Part shown: in pieces, positions 43,584-53,128 of the stretch
How the letters are laid out: the number at the start of each line of letters is the position of its first letter
Numbering within the stretch: position 1 is the first letter of the stretch
DNA from: Microbacterium bovistercoris
Lineage (GTDB): Bacteria; Actinomycetota; Actinomycetes; Actinomycetales; Microbacteriaceae
NCBI RefSeq assembly: GCF_003387575.1
Contig: NZ_QUAB01000048.1
Span: 1-64,000, forward strand
DNA length: 64,000 bases
Direction of reading: 5' to 3'
Notes under the pieces: generated by a model
The model's database searches: none
Told to the model about the DNA's origin: nothing
The model's input: only the letters and a program-made list of their open reading frames with translations
Position numbers and translations under genes: made by a program

Positions 43584-44002
43584 GACCGACCGGCGGCAGC
43601 GTCGCCGCGTTCCTGGCGGGCGTCACCCCCGCCAAGCGGCGCAGGGATGCCGAAACGCTGACGGCTCTGCTGCAAGAGGTCTCCGGCCGCGAGCCGGAGC
43701 TGTGGGGCACGATCGTCGGCTTCGGCAGCTGTCACTACCGCTATCCGACCGGCACCGAGGGCGACATGCCGCTGCTGGCTTTCGCCCCGCGCAAGACCGC
43801 GTCGACGATCTACCTGGAGTCGACCGCCGAGTACGCCGACGCACTCTCCAGACTCGGCGCGCACACCACCGGCGTCGGATGCCTGTACATCAAGGACCTC
43901 GAAGAGGTCGACCTCGACGTACTGCGCGGCATCCTCACCGTATCCCTGCGCTGGTCGGAGGACGGCGGCAGCGAACAGGCCGTGATCACCGTCACCGGGT
44001 GA
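43580..44002 (+). CDS. DUF1801 domain protein
   Basis: 140 aa. The core DUF1801/YdhG pattern is clear: 'TGGSVAAFLAGVTPAKRRRDAETLTALLQEVSGREPELWGTIVGFGSCHYRYPTGTEGDMPLLAFAPRKTASTIYLES', followed by 'GVGCLYIKDLEEVDLDVLRGIL'. Function unknown; a ligand-binding, possibly metal-linked, small protein is suggested by its relatives. It is co-translated with the HhH protein. Its 3' end overlaps the minus-strand dehydrogenase gene by 11 bp. Confidence 0.85.
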   Translation: MRPTGGSVAAFLAGVTPAKRRRDAETLTALLQEVSGREPELWGTIVGFGSCHYRYPTGTEGDMPLLAFAPRKTASTIYLESTAEYADALSRLGAHTTGVGCLYIKDLEEVDLDVLRGILTVSLRWSEDGGSEQAVITVTG

Positions 44003-44996
44003 CGCGGGCGTCCTCCGGGCGGTTGACCGGCGAGTCGGGGGTGCCGGTCCCGCGCAGCGTCACCGCGTTCTGCGCCTGGATGCGCACGTACTCGATCTCG
44101 GTGCGCTCCGAGAAGTAGGCGATGTGCGGCGTCAGCACGACGTCGTCGCGGCCGACGAGCGGATGCCCCTGCTGCGGTGGCTCGGTGGCGAGCACGTCCA
44201 GGGCGGCGCCGCCGAGATGCCCGGCGTCGAGGGATGCGGCGAGCGCGTCGTCGTCGATGAGCGCGCCGCGGGACACGTTCACCAGCAGCGCGCCCTGCGG
44301 CATGGCGGCGAGGAACTCCGCATCGATCATGCGCTCGGTCTCGGGTGTGAGCGGCAGGTGCAGCGACAGCACGTCGGACGCACCCCGCACGTCTTCGAGG
44401 CTCGTGCGCTGCACGCCGAGGGCGGCGAGGTCGGCGCGCACCTCCGCGGTGTCCGGCATCAGCGGGTCGTAGCCCAGCACGCGGCCGAACAGCGGTCCCG
44501 CCTGACGGACGAGCTCGCGGCCGATCTTTCCGAGTCCGATGACCCCGAGCGTCCTCTCGCTCAGCCGGGGCGGAGCCTTCGGAGCACGTTCGTTCCAATC
44601 CGCGGGGTTCGCGCTGGCGAGGTAGAAGCGCAGCTGGCGCAGGCTGTGCAGCATGATCGCCAGTGCGTGCGTGGCGACCTCCTCGGTCGCGGCGCCCGGC
44701 ACGTTCGTCACCCACACGCCGTGCTCGGTGGCGGCGTCGAGGTCGACGTAGTCGAAGCCCATCGACATCAGGGCGATGATCTCGAGGTTCGGCAGCTGCT
44801 CGATCATCTCGCGGGTGACGGACGCATAGCCCGGCAGCAGCGCGACGGCGTCGCGCGCGCCCTCGATGATCTGCTGCGGGTCGCGGGTGCCGAGCACCCG
44901 CACCTCGAAGCCGTGCGCCTCCAGCAGCGCGATGCCGGGCGCCGGATCGGTGTCGTCGACGTCGGTGTAGACGGCGAGCGGTCGTGCGTCGGTCAT
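43992..44996 (-). CDS. D-2-hydroxyacid dehydrogenase
   Basis: 334 aa, D-isomer-specific 2-hydroxyacid dehydrogenase. The NAD-binding motif LGVIGLGKIGRELVRQAG near 155, and the catalytic triad in VNVSRGALIDDDAL (Arg), ATEPP (Glu) and TPHIAYFS (His) are present. It is last in the guanidino-compound operon, where it could interconvert the 2-hydroxy and 2-keto form of the substrate. ATG at 44996 has GGGAGAG upstream; an ATG at 45020 overlaps the ureohydrolase stop but lacks a better site. Confidence 0.9.
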   Translation of the reverse strand: MTDARPLAVYTDVDDTDPAPGIALLEAHGFEVRVLGTRDPQQIIEGARDAVALLPGYASVTREMIEQLPNLEIIALMSMGFDYVDLDAATEHGVWVTNVPGAATEEVATHALAIMLHSLRQLRFYLASANPADWNERAPKAPPRLSERTLGVIGLGKIGRELVRQAGPLFGRVLGYDPLMPDTAEVRADLAALGVQRTSLEDVRGASDVLSLHLPLTPETERMIDAEFLAAMPQGALLVNVSRGALIDDDALAASLDAGHLGGAALDVLATEPPQQGHPLVGRDDVVLTPHIAYFSERTEIEYVRIQAQNAVTLRGTGTPDSPVNRPEDARVTR

Positions 44997-45016
44997 CTGC
45001 GTTTCTCTCCCGGAAC

Positions 45017-45979
45017 TCATTCGCCGCGTCCGCGCACGATCGCGCGCGCCATGGCGGTGAGGATCTCGTAGGACACGTGGCTGGCGGCGATGCCCGTGAT
45101 CTGGGCGTGGTCGTAGGCCGGAGCGACCTCGACGACGTCGGCGCCCACGATGTTCAGGTCGGCGAGACCGCGGATGATGCGCAGCAGCTCCCTGCTGGTG
45201 AGCCCGCCCGCCTCGGGGGTGCCGGTGCCCGGCGCGTGCGCAGGGTCGAGCACGTCGATGTCGATCGACAGGTACAGAGGCTTGTCGCCGATGCGCTGAC
45301 GCAGACGCTCCATCGCGGCGGGAACGCCGTGTTCCTCGACATACTCGCTGGTGATGATCGAGAAGCCGAGGCGCTCGTCGTCCTCGAGGTCGCCCTTGCC
45401 GTACAGCGGGCCGCGGGTGCCGACGTGCATCGACGCGCTGCGATCGATGAAGCCGTCCTCCGAGGCACGCCGGAATGGCGTTCCGTGCGTGATCGGCTCG
45501 TCGAAGTAGGTGTCCCAGGTGTCGAGGTGCGCGTCGAAGTGCACGACGGCGACGGGACCGTGCTTGGCGCTGATCGCCTTGAGCAGCGGGTAGGCGATGG
45601 TGTGGTCGCCGCCGATCGTGAGGATCCTGTCGACGCGCTCGCCGAGCTCGGTCGCGGCCTCGGCGATCTGCTCGACGGCGGTGTGGATGTTGAACGGGTT
45701 GGCGGCGATGTCGCCGGCATCCGCCATCTGCACGGCCTCCCAGCCGGAGAAGTCCTGCGCGGGGTTGTACGGCCGCAGCAGGCGGCTGGACGCGCGCACG
45801 TGCTCCGGGCCGAACCGGGCACCGGGGCGGAAGCTGACGCCGCTGTCGAAGGGGATGCCGACCACCGCGATGTCGGTCTGGCCGACGTCCTCGATGCGGG
45901 GCAGACGGGCGAAGGTGGACAGGCCGGCGTAGCGCGGGGTCTTCGACGCGTCCGCGGGGCCGATCGGTGTGCTGCTCAT
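45017..45979 (-). CDS. Agmatinase / guanidinobutyrase-family ureohydrolase
   Basis: 320 aa, Mn-dependent ureohydrolase. Metal ligands: [14 protein letters not shown] and [23 protein letters not shown] are all intact. It removes urea from a guanidino substrate such as agmatine or 4-guanidinobutyrate. The neighbourhood (AruI-like decarboxylase rather than arginine decarboxylase) makes guanidinobutyrase more likely than agmatinase. AGGAGCCC precedes the ATG. It is the fourth gene of the operon read from the MFS gene. Confidence 0.92.
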   Translation of the reverse strand: MSSTPIGPADASKTPRYAGLSTFARLPRIEDVGQTDIAVVGIPFDSGVSFRPGARFGPEHVRASSRLLRPYNPAQDFSGWEAVQMADAGDIAANPFNIHTAVEQIAEAATELGERVDRILTIGGDHTIAYPLLKAISAKHGPVAVVHFDAHLDTWDTYFDEPITHGTPFRRASEDGFIDRSASMHVGTRGPLYGKGDLEDDERLGFSIITSEYVEEHGVPAAMERLRQRIGDKPLYLSIDIDVLDPAHAPGTGTPEAGGLTSRELLRIIRGLADLNIVGADVVEVAPAYDHAQITGIAASHVSYEILTAMARAIVRGRGE

Positions 45980-45993
45980 GAAGGGCTCCTGTC

Positions 45994-47604
45994 TCAGAGG
46001 GCGAACGTCGTCTGGTCGATGTGGATGATCTGCAGGCCGCCGTCGTCGACCGCCGAGGCCACGGCATCGCGCAGCTCCGCCGCGGTGCCGACCCGACGAC
46101 CGGTGCCGCCGAACGCCGTGCCGAGCGCGGCCCAGTCGGGCTGCACGAGGTCGACGCCGATCGGCGCGATCCCGGCATCCGCCTCGTTCTGGCGGATCTC
46201 GGCGTAGCCGCCGTTGTCGACGACGATCACGGTGACGTCGAGGCGCTGCTCGACCACGGTGATCATCTCCTGCAGCGAGAACATCAGGGCGCCGTCGCCG
46301 GTCACCGCGAACGCCGGACGGCCGGGATCCCCGAGGCGCGAGCCGAGCGCGGCGGGCAGGGAGTAGCCGAGCGTGGCATAGGTCGCCATGTACGGCATGG
46401 AGTTGGGCTTCGGCACCCGCAGCACGTTCATCAGACCCCAGTACGCGATCTGCGACGAGTCGGTGGCGACGATCGCATCGGCGGGCAGGGCGGCGGCGAT
46501 GGCCTCGCCGAGCGCCGCGTTCACCGGCGACAGCTCGTGCACCTCGGCGCGCACGGCCTCCAGCGTCTCTGCGACGCGGCCGCCGGTGCGCGGGGTGCCG
46601 TCGCCCAGCTCGGTCAGCAGGGCGGAGAGGGATGCCGCGGCATCGCCGACGATGCCGACATCGGCCCTCTGGTTCTTGTCGAGCTGCGAGGCCAGCAGGT
46701 CGATGCGGATGACGGTGCCCTGCGCGTCGAGCTTGTCGACCCAGAGCTCGGCCTCGCCGAGCTTGGAGCCGACCACGAGCAGCACGTCGGCGTCGCGGGC
46801 GCGGTTGCGCGCGGCCGCCAGGCGCAGGTTGGCACCGAGCGAGAGCGGGTGATGCTCGTCGAGCACGCCCTTCGCGTTCGCGGTCGTGACCACCGGCGCG
46901 CCGAGGCGCTCGGCCACGGCCCGCAGGGCGGCACCGGCGCGCCGTGACCCGCCTCCCGCGAGGATGACGGGGTCGGATGCCGCGTTCAGCAGGCGGGCCG
47001 CCTCGGTGACGGCGTCATCGGACGGCGCGGCGGCGGGCGGGAACACCCGGGACGCGAGGTCGTCGGGCGTGATCCCCTCGGCCTCCTCCTCGAGCAGGTC
47101 CAGCGGCACCTCGATGTACACCGGTCGCGGGCGTCCGGTGGCGAACAGTTCGAAGGCGTCGTGCACGGCCGTCACCGCTTCGGCGGCGGAGGCGACGCGG
47201 CGGCCCCACTCCACCACGGCGGATGCCGCGGCCAGCTGGTCCTTGGTCTCGTGCAGCGTGCCGACGTCGGCGAACTCGCTGCCGCGCGCGGGGCCGGGCG
47301 AGAGGATGATCATCGGCCGCGACTCGCAGTAGGCGGTGCCCGCGGCCGACAGCGCGTTCAGCAGGCCGGGGCCGCTCGTGGTCACGACGACCCCCGGCAT
47401 CCCGGTCTGCAGCGACCAGCCGTCGGCGCCGTAGCCGGCGCCCTGCTCGTGCCGGGTGGTCACCGGGCGGATGCCGAGCGACGGCAGCGGCCGGTAGAAC
47501 TCCAGGTTGTGGGTGCCGGGGATGCCGAACACCGTGTCGATGCCGTAGCCCCGCAGGGCTTCCATGACCACCCAGCCGGTGGTGCGCTTCGCGACGGTCT
47601 CCAT
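45994..47604 (-). CDS. ThDP-dependent 2-oxoacid decarboxylase, AruI-like
   Basis: 536 aa, acetolactate-synthase-fold enzyme. The N-terminus '[20 protein letters not shown]' and '[15 protein letters not shown]' (Glu activates ThDP) are like AruI, the 5-guanidino-2-oxopentanoate decarboxylase of Pseudomonas, rather than IlvB. ThDP binding is [21 protein letters not shown]. It would convert 2-ketoarginine to 4-guanidinobutyraldehyde. The ATG at 47604 is preferred since AGGAAGG lies 9 nt upstream; an ATG at 47613 is too close to it. Overlap with the amidohydrolase stop depends on that choice. Confidence 0.88.
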   Translation of the reverse strand: METVAKRTTGWVVMEALRGYGIDTVFGIPGTHNLEFYRPLPSLGIRPVTTRHEQGAGYGADGWSLQTGMPGVVVTTSGPGLLNALSAAGTAYCESRPMIILSPGPARGSEFADVGTLHETKDQLAAASAVVEWGRRVASAAEAVTAVHDAFELFATGRPRPVYIEVPLDLLEEEAEGITPDDLASRVFPPAAAPSDDAVTEAARLLNAASDPVILAGGGSRRAGAALRAVAERLGAPVVTTANAKGVLDEHHPLSLGANLRLAAARNRARDADVLLVVGSKLGEAELWVDKLDAQGTVIRIDLLASQLDKNQRADVGIVGDAAASLSALLTELGDGTPRTGGRVAETLEAVRAEVHELSPVNAALGEAIAAALPADAIVATDSSQIAYWGLMNVLRVPKPNSMPYMATYATLGYSLPAALGSRLGDPGRPAFAVTGDGALMFSLQEMITVVEQRLDVTVIVVDNGGYAEIRQNEADAGIAPIGVDLVQPDWAALGTAFGGTGRRVGTAAELRDAVASAVDDGGLQIIHIDQTTFAL

Positions 47605-47609
47605 GCCGC

Positions 47610-49283
47610 TCATCCTTCCTGGACCTGATGCTTCACGACGCCGTCGACCCAGGTCTCGCGCACCGGGATGCCGGAGATCTCGGCCCCCTCGGTCTCGAGC
47701 GGATCGGCGCCCAGGACGACGAAGTCGGCGCGCTTGCCCGGAGTCAACGACCCGAGCTCGTCATCGCGGCCGAGCGAGGCGGCGCCCTCGAGGGTGTGCC
47801 CGCGCAGGGCCTCCTCGGCGCTGATGCGCAGGGTGTCGGGCCCGAGCTTGTGGCCGCGGCGCGTGACCCGGGTCACGGCGGCCTGGATCGCCTCGAGCGG
47901 ACGGGGCTCGGCGACCGGAGCATCCGACGAGATCGTGACGGGCACGCCCGCCGCGAGGAATTCGCCCAGCGGGTTGAACCGCTCGCCGGGGGTGCCGATG
48001 GCCTGCTCCACACCCTCGCCCCAGTTGTAGTAGTGCTGGGTCTGGTTCACCGGACGGATGCCGAGCTCGGCCATCCGCGGGATCTCCGCCGGGTCGGGCA
48101 GACCGCAGTGCTCGATGCGGTGCCGGGCGTCGGCGTCGGGGCGGGCAGCGAGCGCCTGCTCCAGTGCGTCAACGACCATCTTGATCGCGGTGGGCGACTG
48201 CGCGTGCGTGGCGGTCTGCAGCCCCGCGAGGTGCGCCTTCTTCACGAGACCGGCGTACTCCTCCGGCTGGTGGTAGAGCTGCCCGGTGCGGCACGGATCA
48301 CCGACGTACCCCTCGGGGAAGTACGCGGTCCAGCCGCCCAGCGTGCCGTCGGCGTAGAGCTTGATGCCTGCGGCGGAGAGGAACGCGTTGCCGAACGGGC
48401 CGGTGAGGCCGAGGTCGATCACCTGATCGAGCAGGTGCGAGAGGAAGTACATCGAGACCCGCATGTCGAGCGCGCCGCGGTCGGCGAGCGCGAGGTAGGC
48501 GGCGAACTCGCGCTGCGACACCTGGGCGTCGCCGATCGTGGTGACACCGCCGGCCAGGAACTCGCGCTGCACCGCGTCGAGCTGACGCTGGTGCTCGGCG
48601 GGCTCGTCGCCCAGGTGGAAGTTCGGGCCGTGGTGCCCGACCTTCACGCCGTGCAGTCCGGTGAGCACGTTGCACGCGGCATCCGACAGCTCACCGGTGA
48701 GCTCGCCGTCGGCGTCGCGGAAGAACTCGCCGCCCTCGGGATTCGGGGTGTCGCGGGTGATGCCGTACTTCTCCAGCGTGAAGCTGTTCACCACGCCGCC
48801 GTGGCCCGAGGCGTTCATGATGTACACCTCACGGTCGGTGGCGACCTGGTCGAGCTCGTGCCGGGTGGGGTGCCGGCGCTCGGCGAGGTTTCGCTGCTCG
48901 TAGCCGTATCCGCGCAGCGGCGCGCCCTCCGGCATCGTCGCGGCCCGTGCGGTCATCAGCTCGACGATCTCGGGGATGGAGCCGGCCTTGTCGGGGCCGA
49001 TGTCGACCCAGGTGAGCATCTGCCCGTACATCAGGGGGTGCGCGTGCGCGTCGACGAAGCCGGGGACGATCGTCGCCTCCGGCCGGTCGACGCGCACGGG
49101 CTGCAGACCGGCCTCCGCGGCCGCGGACTCGACCTCGGCGATCGTGCCCACCGCGAGGATCCTGCCTCCGGCGATGAGCATCGCCTCGGCCTGCGGGCGC
49201 TGCTCGTCGACGGTGCGGATGGTCTTCGCGGTGATGATCGTCGCCGCCGCGTCGCGGGAATCGTAGGTGGCCAGTCGGCGCAT
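47610..49283 (-). CDS. Amidohydrolase family 3 (YtcJ-type)
   Basis: 557 aa metal-dependent amidohydrolase. VPGFVDAHAHPLMYG holds the first two metal ligands, 'NASGHGGVVNS' and 'THAQSPTAIKMVVDAL', 'ARHRIEHC' and 'ISSDAPVAEP' (Asp) the others; C-terminal 'TPGKRADFVVLGADPL' closes the composite beta domain. YtcJ relatives hydrolyse N-acyl or amide bonds on varied substrates. In this operon it could release the guanidino acid from a conjugate. GAAGGAC precedes the ATG. It starts 3 bp after the MFS stop. Confidence 0.9.
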   Translation of the reverse strand: MRRLATYDSRDAAATIITAKTIRTVDEQRPQAEAMLIAGGRILAVGTIAEVESAAAEAGLQPVRVDRPEATIVPGFVDAHAHPLMYGQMLTWVDIGPDKAGSIPEIVELMTARAATMPEGAPLRGYGYEQRNLAERRHPTRHELDQVATDREVYIMNASGHGGVVNSFTLEKYGITRDTPNPEGGEFFRDADGELTGELSDAACNVLTGLHGVKVGHHGPNFHLGDEPAEHQRQLDAVQREFLAGGVTTIGDAQVSQREFAAYLALADRGALDMRVSMYFLSHLLDQVIDLGLTGPFGNAFLSAAGIKLYADGTLGGWTAYFPEGYVGDPCRTGQLYHQPEEYAGLVKKAHLAGLQTATHAQSPTAIKMVVDALEQALAARPDADARHRIEHCGLPDPAEIPRMAELGIRPVNQTQHYYNWGEGVEQAIGTPGERFNPLGEFLAAGVPVTISSDAPVAEPRPLEAIQAAVTRVTRRGHKLGPDTLRISAEEALRGHTLEGAASLGRDDELGSLTPGKRADFVVLGADPLETEGAEISGIPVRETWVDGVVKHQVQEG

Positions 49284-49286
49284 CTT

Positions 49287-50639
49287 TCAGTCCTTCGGGG
49301 TGGTGGGGATCGCGGTGGTGCCGCGGGCCGTCAGCGATTCGGTGACCGGGGCGTTGTCGGAGTGCTGCGGGGCGAAGTAGGCGCCGAACACGGCGAGCGC
49401 GCACAGCACCCCGAAGAACACCACGGCCGACCAGAAGGTGCCGGTGGCCGCGATGAGCGCCGTCGCGATCGCCGGCGAGAGACCGCCCCACACCGCGGCG
49501 CCGATGCCGTACGACAGCGACATCGAGGTGTACCGCGCCTGCGGCCGGAACATCTGCGCCATCAGCGTGGACAGCGGAGCCCAGGCACCGCTGAGGGTGA
49601 TGCGCAGCAGCGAGGCCAGCAGGTAGATCATCGCGACCTGGTGGCCCTGGATCACGAGCACGAGCGGCACGAACACCACGACGGAACCGACGGCGCCCAG
49701 GTAGATGAGGGTCTTGCTGCCCCACTTGTCGCCGAGCCAGGCCAGCGGCAGCGTGATGATCATCTCGACGAGGGAGGCGATGGTCATGGCGCCGAGGATG
49801 ACGGAGGCATCCAGGCCCACCGCGGGATCCGTCGCGAAGTTCTGCACGAAGGTCGTGGCGATCACATAGCCGCCGGAGGACATCGCGATGATGCAGAAGC
49901 CGAGCAGCATCGGCCACCAGTTGTTCCTGATCGCGAAGACGATCGGAGTGGACTGCTTGTGGCCCTCGATCTTCGCTTCGAAGACCGGGGTCTCCTCGAC
50001 GCGGTAGCGCACCCAGAAGCCGACGCCGATCAGCACGATGCTGGCCAGGAACGGGATGCGCCAGCCCCACGAGACCAGTGCTTCGTCGCCGGCCGCGGAG
50101 AGCGCCCAGAAGGCGCCGGTCGCGAGCATCGCGCCGAGCGGGTTGCCGACCTGGGTGAAGCCGCCGTAGAACACCTTGTACTTCGGGGGCGCGGACTCGA
50201 CCGACATCAGGCTGGCGCCGCCCCACTCGCCGCCGACGGCGAGTCCCTGCACCATGCGCAGGAGCACGAGCAGGATCGGTGCGGTGATGCCGATGGCGGC
50301 GTAGCCGGGCAGGCATCCGACCAGCACGGTGGCGATGCCCATCATCAGCAGGGTGACGGTGAGCGCGGGCTTGCGGCCGAACTTGTCGCCGATGTGGCCG
50401 AAGATGATGCCGCCGAGGGGGCGCATGAAGAAGGCGACCGCGTAGGTGCCGAACGAGGCCAGGGTGCCCAGCACCCGGTCGACCTCGGGGAAGAACACCT
50501 GCGGGAAGACGAGGGCTGCGGCGGTGGCGTAGACGTAGAAGTCGTACCACTCGATCGACGTGCCGGCCATGGCGGCGAAGCCGGCGCGGAGGGCACGTCG
50601 GTGCGACGGTGCCTGCGGGCTGGCGGTTGAGGCGGACAT
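49287..50639 (-). CDS. MFS transporter, metabolite:H+ symporter (MHS) type
   Basis: 450 aa, twelve helices. MHS family features: 'MAGTSIEWYDFYVYATAAALVFPQVFFP' at helix 1, the loop motif GHIGDKFGRKPALT, 'RMVQGLAVGGEWGGASLMSVES' and 'WGWRIPFLASIVLIGVGFWVRYRVEETPVF'. Relatives import carboxylates, betaines or proline with protons. As first gene of the operon it should bring in the compound degraded by the enzymes downstream. AAGGGAG precedes the ATG at 50639. Confidence 0.92.
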   Translation of the reverse strand: MSASTASPQAPSHRRALRAGFAAMAGTSIEWYDFYVYATAAALVFPQVFFPEVDRVLGTLASFGTYAVAFFMRPLGGIIFGHIGDKFGRKPALTVTLLMMGIATVLVGCLPGYAAIGITAPILLVLLRMVQGLAVGGEWGGASLMSVESAPPKYKVFYGGFTQVGNPLGAMLATGAFWALSAAGDEALVSWGWRIPFLASIVLIGVGFWVRYRVEETPVFEAKIEGHKQSTPIVFAIRNNWWPMLLGFCIIAMSSGGYVIATTFVQNFATDPAVGLDASVILGAMTIASLVEMIITLPLAWLGDKWGSKTLIYLGAVGSVVVFVPLVLVIQGHQVAMIYLLASLLRITLSGAWAPLSTLMAQMFRPQARYTSMSLSYGIGAAVWGGLSPAIATALIAATGTFWSAVVFFGVLCALAVFGAYFAPQHSDNAPVTESLTARGTTAIPTTPKD

Positions 50640-50697
50640 ACAGGGCTCCCTTGCTCTGTGGGCGGGTAGACGGGGGAAAGTCCTTCGGGCTGTGCCG

Positions 50698-50728
50698 ACT
50701 ATAGGACGATCGCGAGGCAGATGCTCAA
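50698..50728 (-). promoter_or_regulatory. Candidate promoter of the MFS operon (TTGAGC..TATAGT)
   Basis: Read on minus: TTGAGC (50728-50723), a 19-nt spacer, then TATAGT (50703-50698). The leader to the ATG would be about 50 nt. The spacer is a little long, so this is a candidate only. Confidence 0.4.
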
Positions 50729-50813
50729 CGGAACAGCACAGACAGCCGACGATATGCGGCTGAATAGCGACGCAATCGCGCCATACGCCGGTAGCATCGG
50801 TGCTCGGGCAGTC

Positions 50814-50839
50814 GATCTGCGGTCCATGCGGTGCAGATC
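50814..50839. promoter_or_regulatory. Inverted repeat GATCTGC-N12-GCAGATC, candidate operator
   Basis: A perfect 7-bp inverted repeat with a 12-bp centre lies 46 bp before the Lrp-type regulator gene in the divergent intergenic region. It is a fitting site for autoregulation by that regulator, although Lrp-type sites are often AT-rich. Confidence 0.35.
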
Positions 50840-50885
50840 CGGCTACTTCGCCCGATTTCGAGAAGTCCTGCGTCAAGGGAGCCTC

Positions 50886-51824
50886 ATGACCGCAGACAGC
50901 ACCACCCCGCGGCGCATCGACCGCGACGTCGACGACCTGGACGGACGCCTCATCCACGCGCTGCAGCAGAACGGCCGTGCCAGCATCCAGGATCTGGCGC
51001 AGCGGCTCGACGCCCCGCGCGACTACGTCTCGCAGCGTCTGCACCGGCTCATCGAGCACGGCGGTCTGCGTGTCATCGCCGCCCTGGATCCCGGGTTCGC
51101 GGGCCATCACGTGCTCGTGCACGCCATGGTCACCGTCAGCGGACCCGCCCGTCCCGTGGCGGACGAGATCGCGCGGATCGATGACGCCGTCTTCGTCTCG
51201 ATGGTGAGCGGGGCGCACCCGCTGGTGTTCGAGTCGCGGCACGGTGACGACGCCCGCCTGCACGAGATGCTCGACCGCGTACGGCGCATCTCCGCCGTGC
51301 GGCAGGTGCGGGTGACCACCTATGCCGAGGTTCTCAAGGGCTTCTTCGTCGCCGAGTCGCGCACCGAGATCGCCCTCGACGAACTCGACCACCTGCTCAT
51401 CTCGGCCCTGCAGGGTGACGGGAGGGAGAGCTACCGTGCCCTGGCCGACGCGGTGCACCTGTCGCCGTCATCAGCCCGCTCCCGCGTGCGCCGGCTCATC
51501 GACGCGGGCGTGATCCGCATCTCGGCGATCCCCTCGGGCGGCCTGTCCCGCAACCGTGTGGCCGTGGGCGTCGGGATCACATTGAGCGACGACGCCGAGC
51601 CGGTCCGGCAATACATCCTCGACTCGCCCGTCATCGAATTCGCCGCGCGCACGCACGGCAGCTACGACTTCATCGTCACGATCGGCGCGTCCTCGACGGC
51701 CGGCGCCCTCACCGTGCTCGAGGAGATCCGCGCGCTGCCCCAGGTCGGCGGACTCGAGACCTGGACGCACCTCGACGTGATCAAGGAGGATTACGCCCGA
51801 TCGCTCGGGCGCGTCCTCGCCTGA
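50886..51824 (+). CDS. Lrp/AsnC-family regulator with duplicated HTH and RAM domains
   Basis: 312 aa, twice the usual length. First HTH at about 14-62 (DDLDGRLIHALQQNGRASIQDLAQRL..VSQRLHRLIEHG), first RAM domain to about 160, second HTH at about 163-210 (LDELDHLLISALQGDGRESYRALADAV..SARSRVRRLIDAG), second RAM domain to the end (SYDFIVTIGASSTAGALTVLEEIRAL). It likely senses an amino acid or its derivative and controls the divergent catabolic operon. AAGGGAG precedes the ATG at 50886. Confidence 0.92.
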   Translation: MTADSTTPRRIDRDVDDLDGRLIHALQQNGRASIQDLAQRLDAPRDYVSQRLHRLIEHGGLRVIAALDPGFAGHHVLVHAMVTVSGPARPVADEIARIDDAVFVSMVSGAHPLVFESRHGDDARLHEMLDRVRRISAVRQVRVTTYAEVLKGFFVAESRTEIALDELDHLLISALQGDGRESYRALADAVHLSPSSARSRVRRLIDAGVIRISAIPSGGLSRNRVAVGVGITLSDDAEPVRQYILDSPVIEFAARTHGSYDFIVTIGASSTAGALTVLEEIRALPQVGGLETWTHLDVIKEDYARSLGRVLA

Positions 51825-53111
51825 TCACATCATGATGATCTCGGTGCCGTCCCGGTAGTCCTCGACCGAGGGCAGGACGGGGGCGGTCTCGACGCCGGCC
51901 CGGAATCCGCGCGCCCCGGCGAGCACGGGTCCGGGTCCGTCGAGTTCGATCCGGATGCTCCGCAGCCGGCGCGCACCGAACAGATGCAGCCTCCGGATGC
52001 CGACCGTCCGTCCCTCGCAGAGCAGGTCGCCGTCCGCGAAGACGCGGTGCCCCGAGATGCGCTGGCCGGCGGTCAGGTCCTCGACCAGTTCGAGGTGGTC
52101 GAGCTCGACGTCCTCCGGGAACGTCGCCTCCCACACCGCGTCACCGGCCCTCTGCAGCGCGGCATCGAACGGCTGCCCGAACCGACGGTCGATCTCGGCG
52201 GCGTAGTCCTCGAGCCGCGCCACGTCGTCGGCGGCGATCCGCCCGTCCCGGTCCGGCGGCACGTTCAGCAGCAGGTTCGCGCCGAGTCCCAGCGAGCGGT
52301 AGTGGATCGCCAGCAGGTGGTCGAGCGTCTTGGGCCGGTCGTGCGGATGCCAGAACCATCCGTGGCGCAGCGACACGTCGCACTCCGGCGGCAGGTAGCG
52401 CGGCTCGAACCCGAGCACCGCCTCGGTGTGCACATCGTTGGGCGTCCAGTCCGACACGTACAGCACCGGGTCCTCGGCCAGGCCGTCCTCGTTGCCCACC
52501 CAGCGGATGTCGGGATCGCCCATGTTGAAGATCACCGCGCCGGGCTGGTGCTCGCGGACGATGCCCGTGATGCGCTCCCAGTCGTACTCGCGACCGGCCG
52601 ACCCTGCACCGTCGAACCACACCTCGACCAGCTCGCCATATCCGGTGCACAGCTCGGTGAGCTGCGCGCAGTAGAAGTCGTCATAGGCGGCGGCATCCGG
52701 GTAGCACTCCGCATTGCGGTCCCAGGGCGAGAGGTAGAGCCCGAAACCCATCCCCGCCTCGGCGCACGCCTCGGCGAGCACGCGCACCACGTCGCCGCGG
52801 CCGTCCCGCCAGGGGCTGGATGCCACGGAGTAGTCGGTGGTCGCGGTCGGCCACAGGCAGAAGCCGTCGTGGTGCTTGGCGGTCAGCACGACGTGCTGCG
52901 CGCCGGCGATCCGCGCGGCCTCGACCCACTGGCGGGCGTCGAGCTCGGCCGGGTCGAAGGAGGATGCCGGCAGCGTGCCGTCGCTCCATTCCACTCCGGC
53001 GAAGGTGTTCAGCCCGAAGTGGAAGAACACCGCGACACCGGCCCGCTGCCAGCGCAGCTGCGCGGGAGTCGGATGCAGCGCGGCCGTCTCCGCGGATATC
53101 GGCCGTGCCAT
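51825..53111 (-). CDS. Alpha-L-fucosidase (GH29)
   Basis: 428 aa, intracellular (no signal peptide). GH29 catalytic domain: 'AGVAVFFHFGLNTFAGVEW', 'GAQHVVLTAKHHDGFCLWPT', 'YLSPWDRN', and the nucleophile Asp167 in LVEVWFDGAG. After about residue 330 a short beta domain follows. It would remove alpha-fucose from imported oligosaccharides. The ATG at 53111 has only a weak Shine-Dalgarno sequence and lies 17 bp past the cytidylyltransferase stop. The stop abuts the Lrp gene stop without a gap. Confidence 0.92.
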   Translation of the reverse strand: MARPISAETAALHPTPAQLRWQRAGVAVFFHFGLNTFAGVEWSDGTLPASSFDPAELDARQWVEAARIAGAQHVVLTAKHHDGFCLWPTATTDYSVASSPWRDGRGDVVRVLAEACAEAGMGFGLYLSPWDRNAECYPDAAAYDDFYCAQLTELCTGYGELVEVWFDGAGSAGREYDWERITGIVREHQPGAVIFNMGDPDIRWVGNEDGLAEDPVLYVSDWTPNDVHTEAVLGFEPRYLPPECDVSLRHGWFWHPHDRPKTLDHLLAIHYRSLGLGANLLLNVPPDRDGRIAADDVARLEDYAAEIDRRFGQPFDAALQRAGDAVWEATFPEDVELDHLELVEDLTAGQRISGHRVFADGDLLCEGRTVGIRRLHLFGARRLRSIRIELDGPGPVLAGARGFRAGVETAPVLPSVEDYRDGTEIIMM

Positions 53112-53128
53112 GGGCTGCGGATCAGGGC

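Noticed and set aside
47628-50630. 1000-codon open frame on plus, antisense to the amidohydrolase and MFS genes
   Set aside because: Typical GC-rich antisense frame: Arg/Gly/Ala/His-rich translation with no domain, no Shine-Dalgarno sequence, and it opposes two clear genes.
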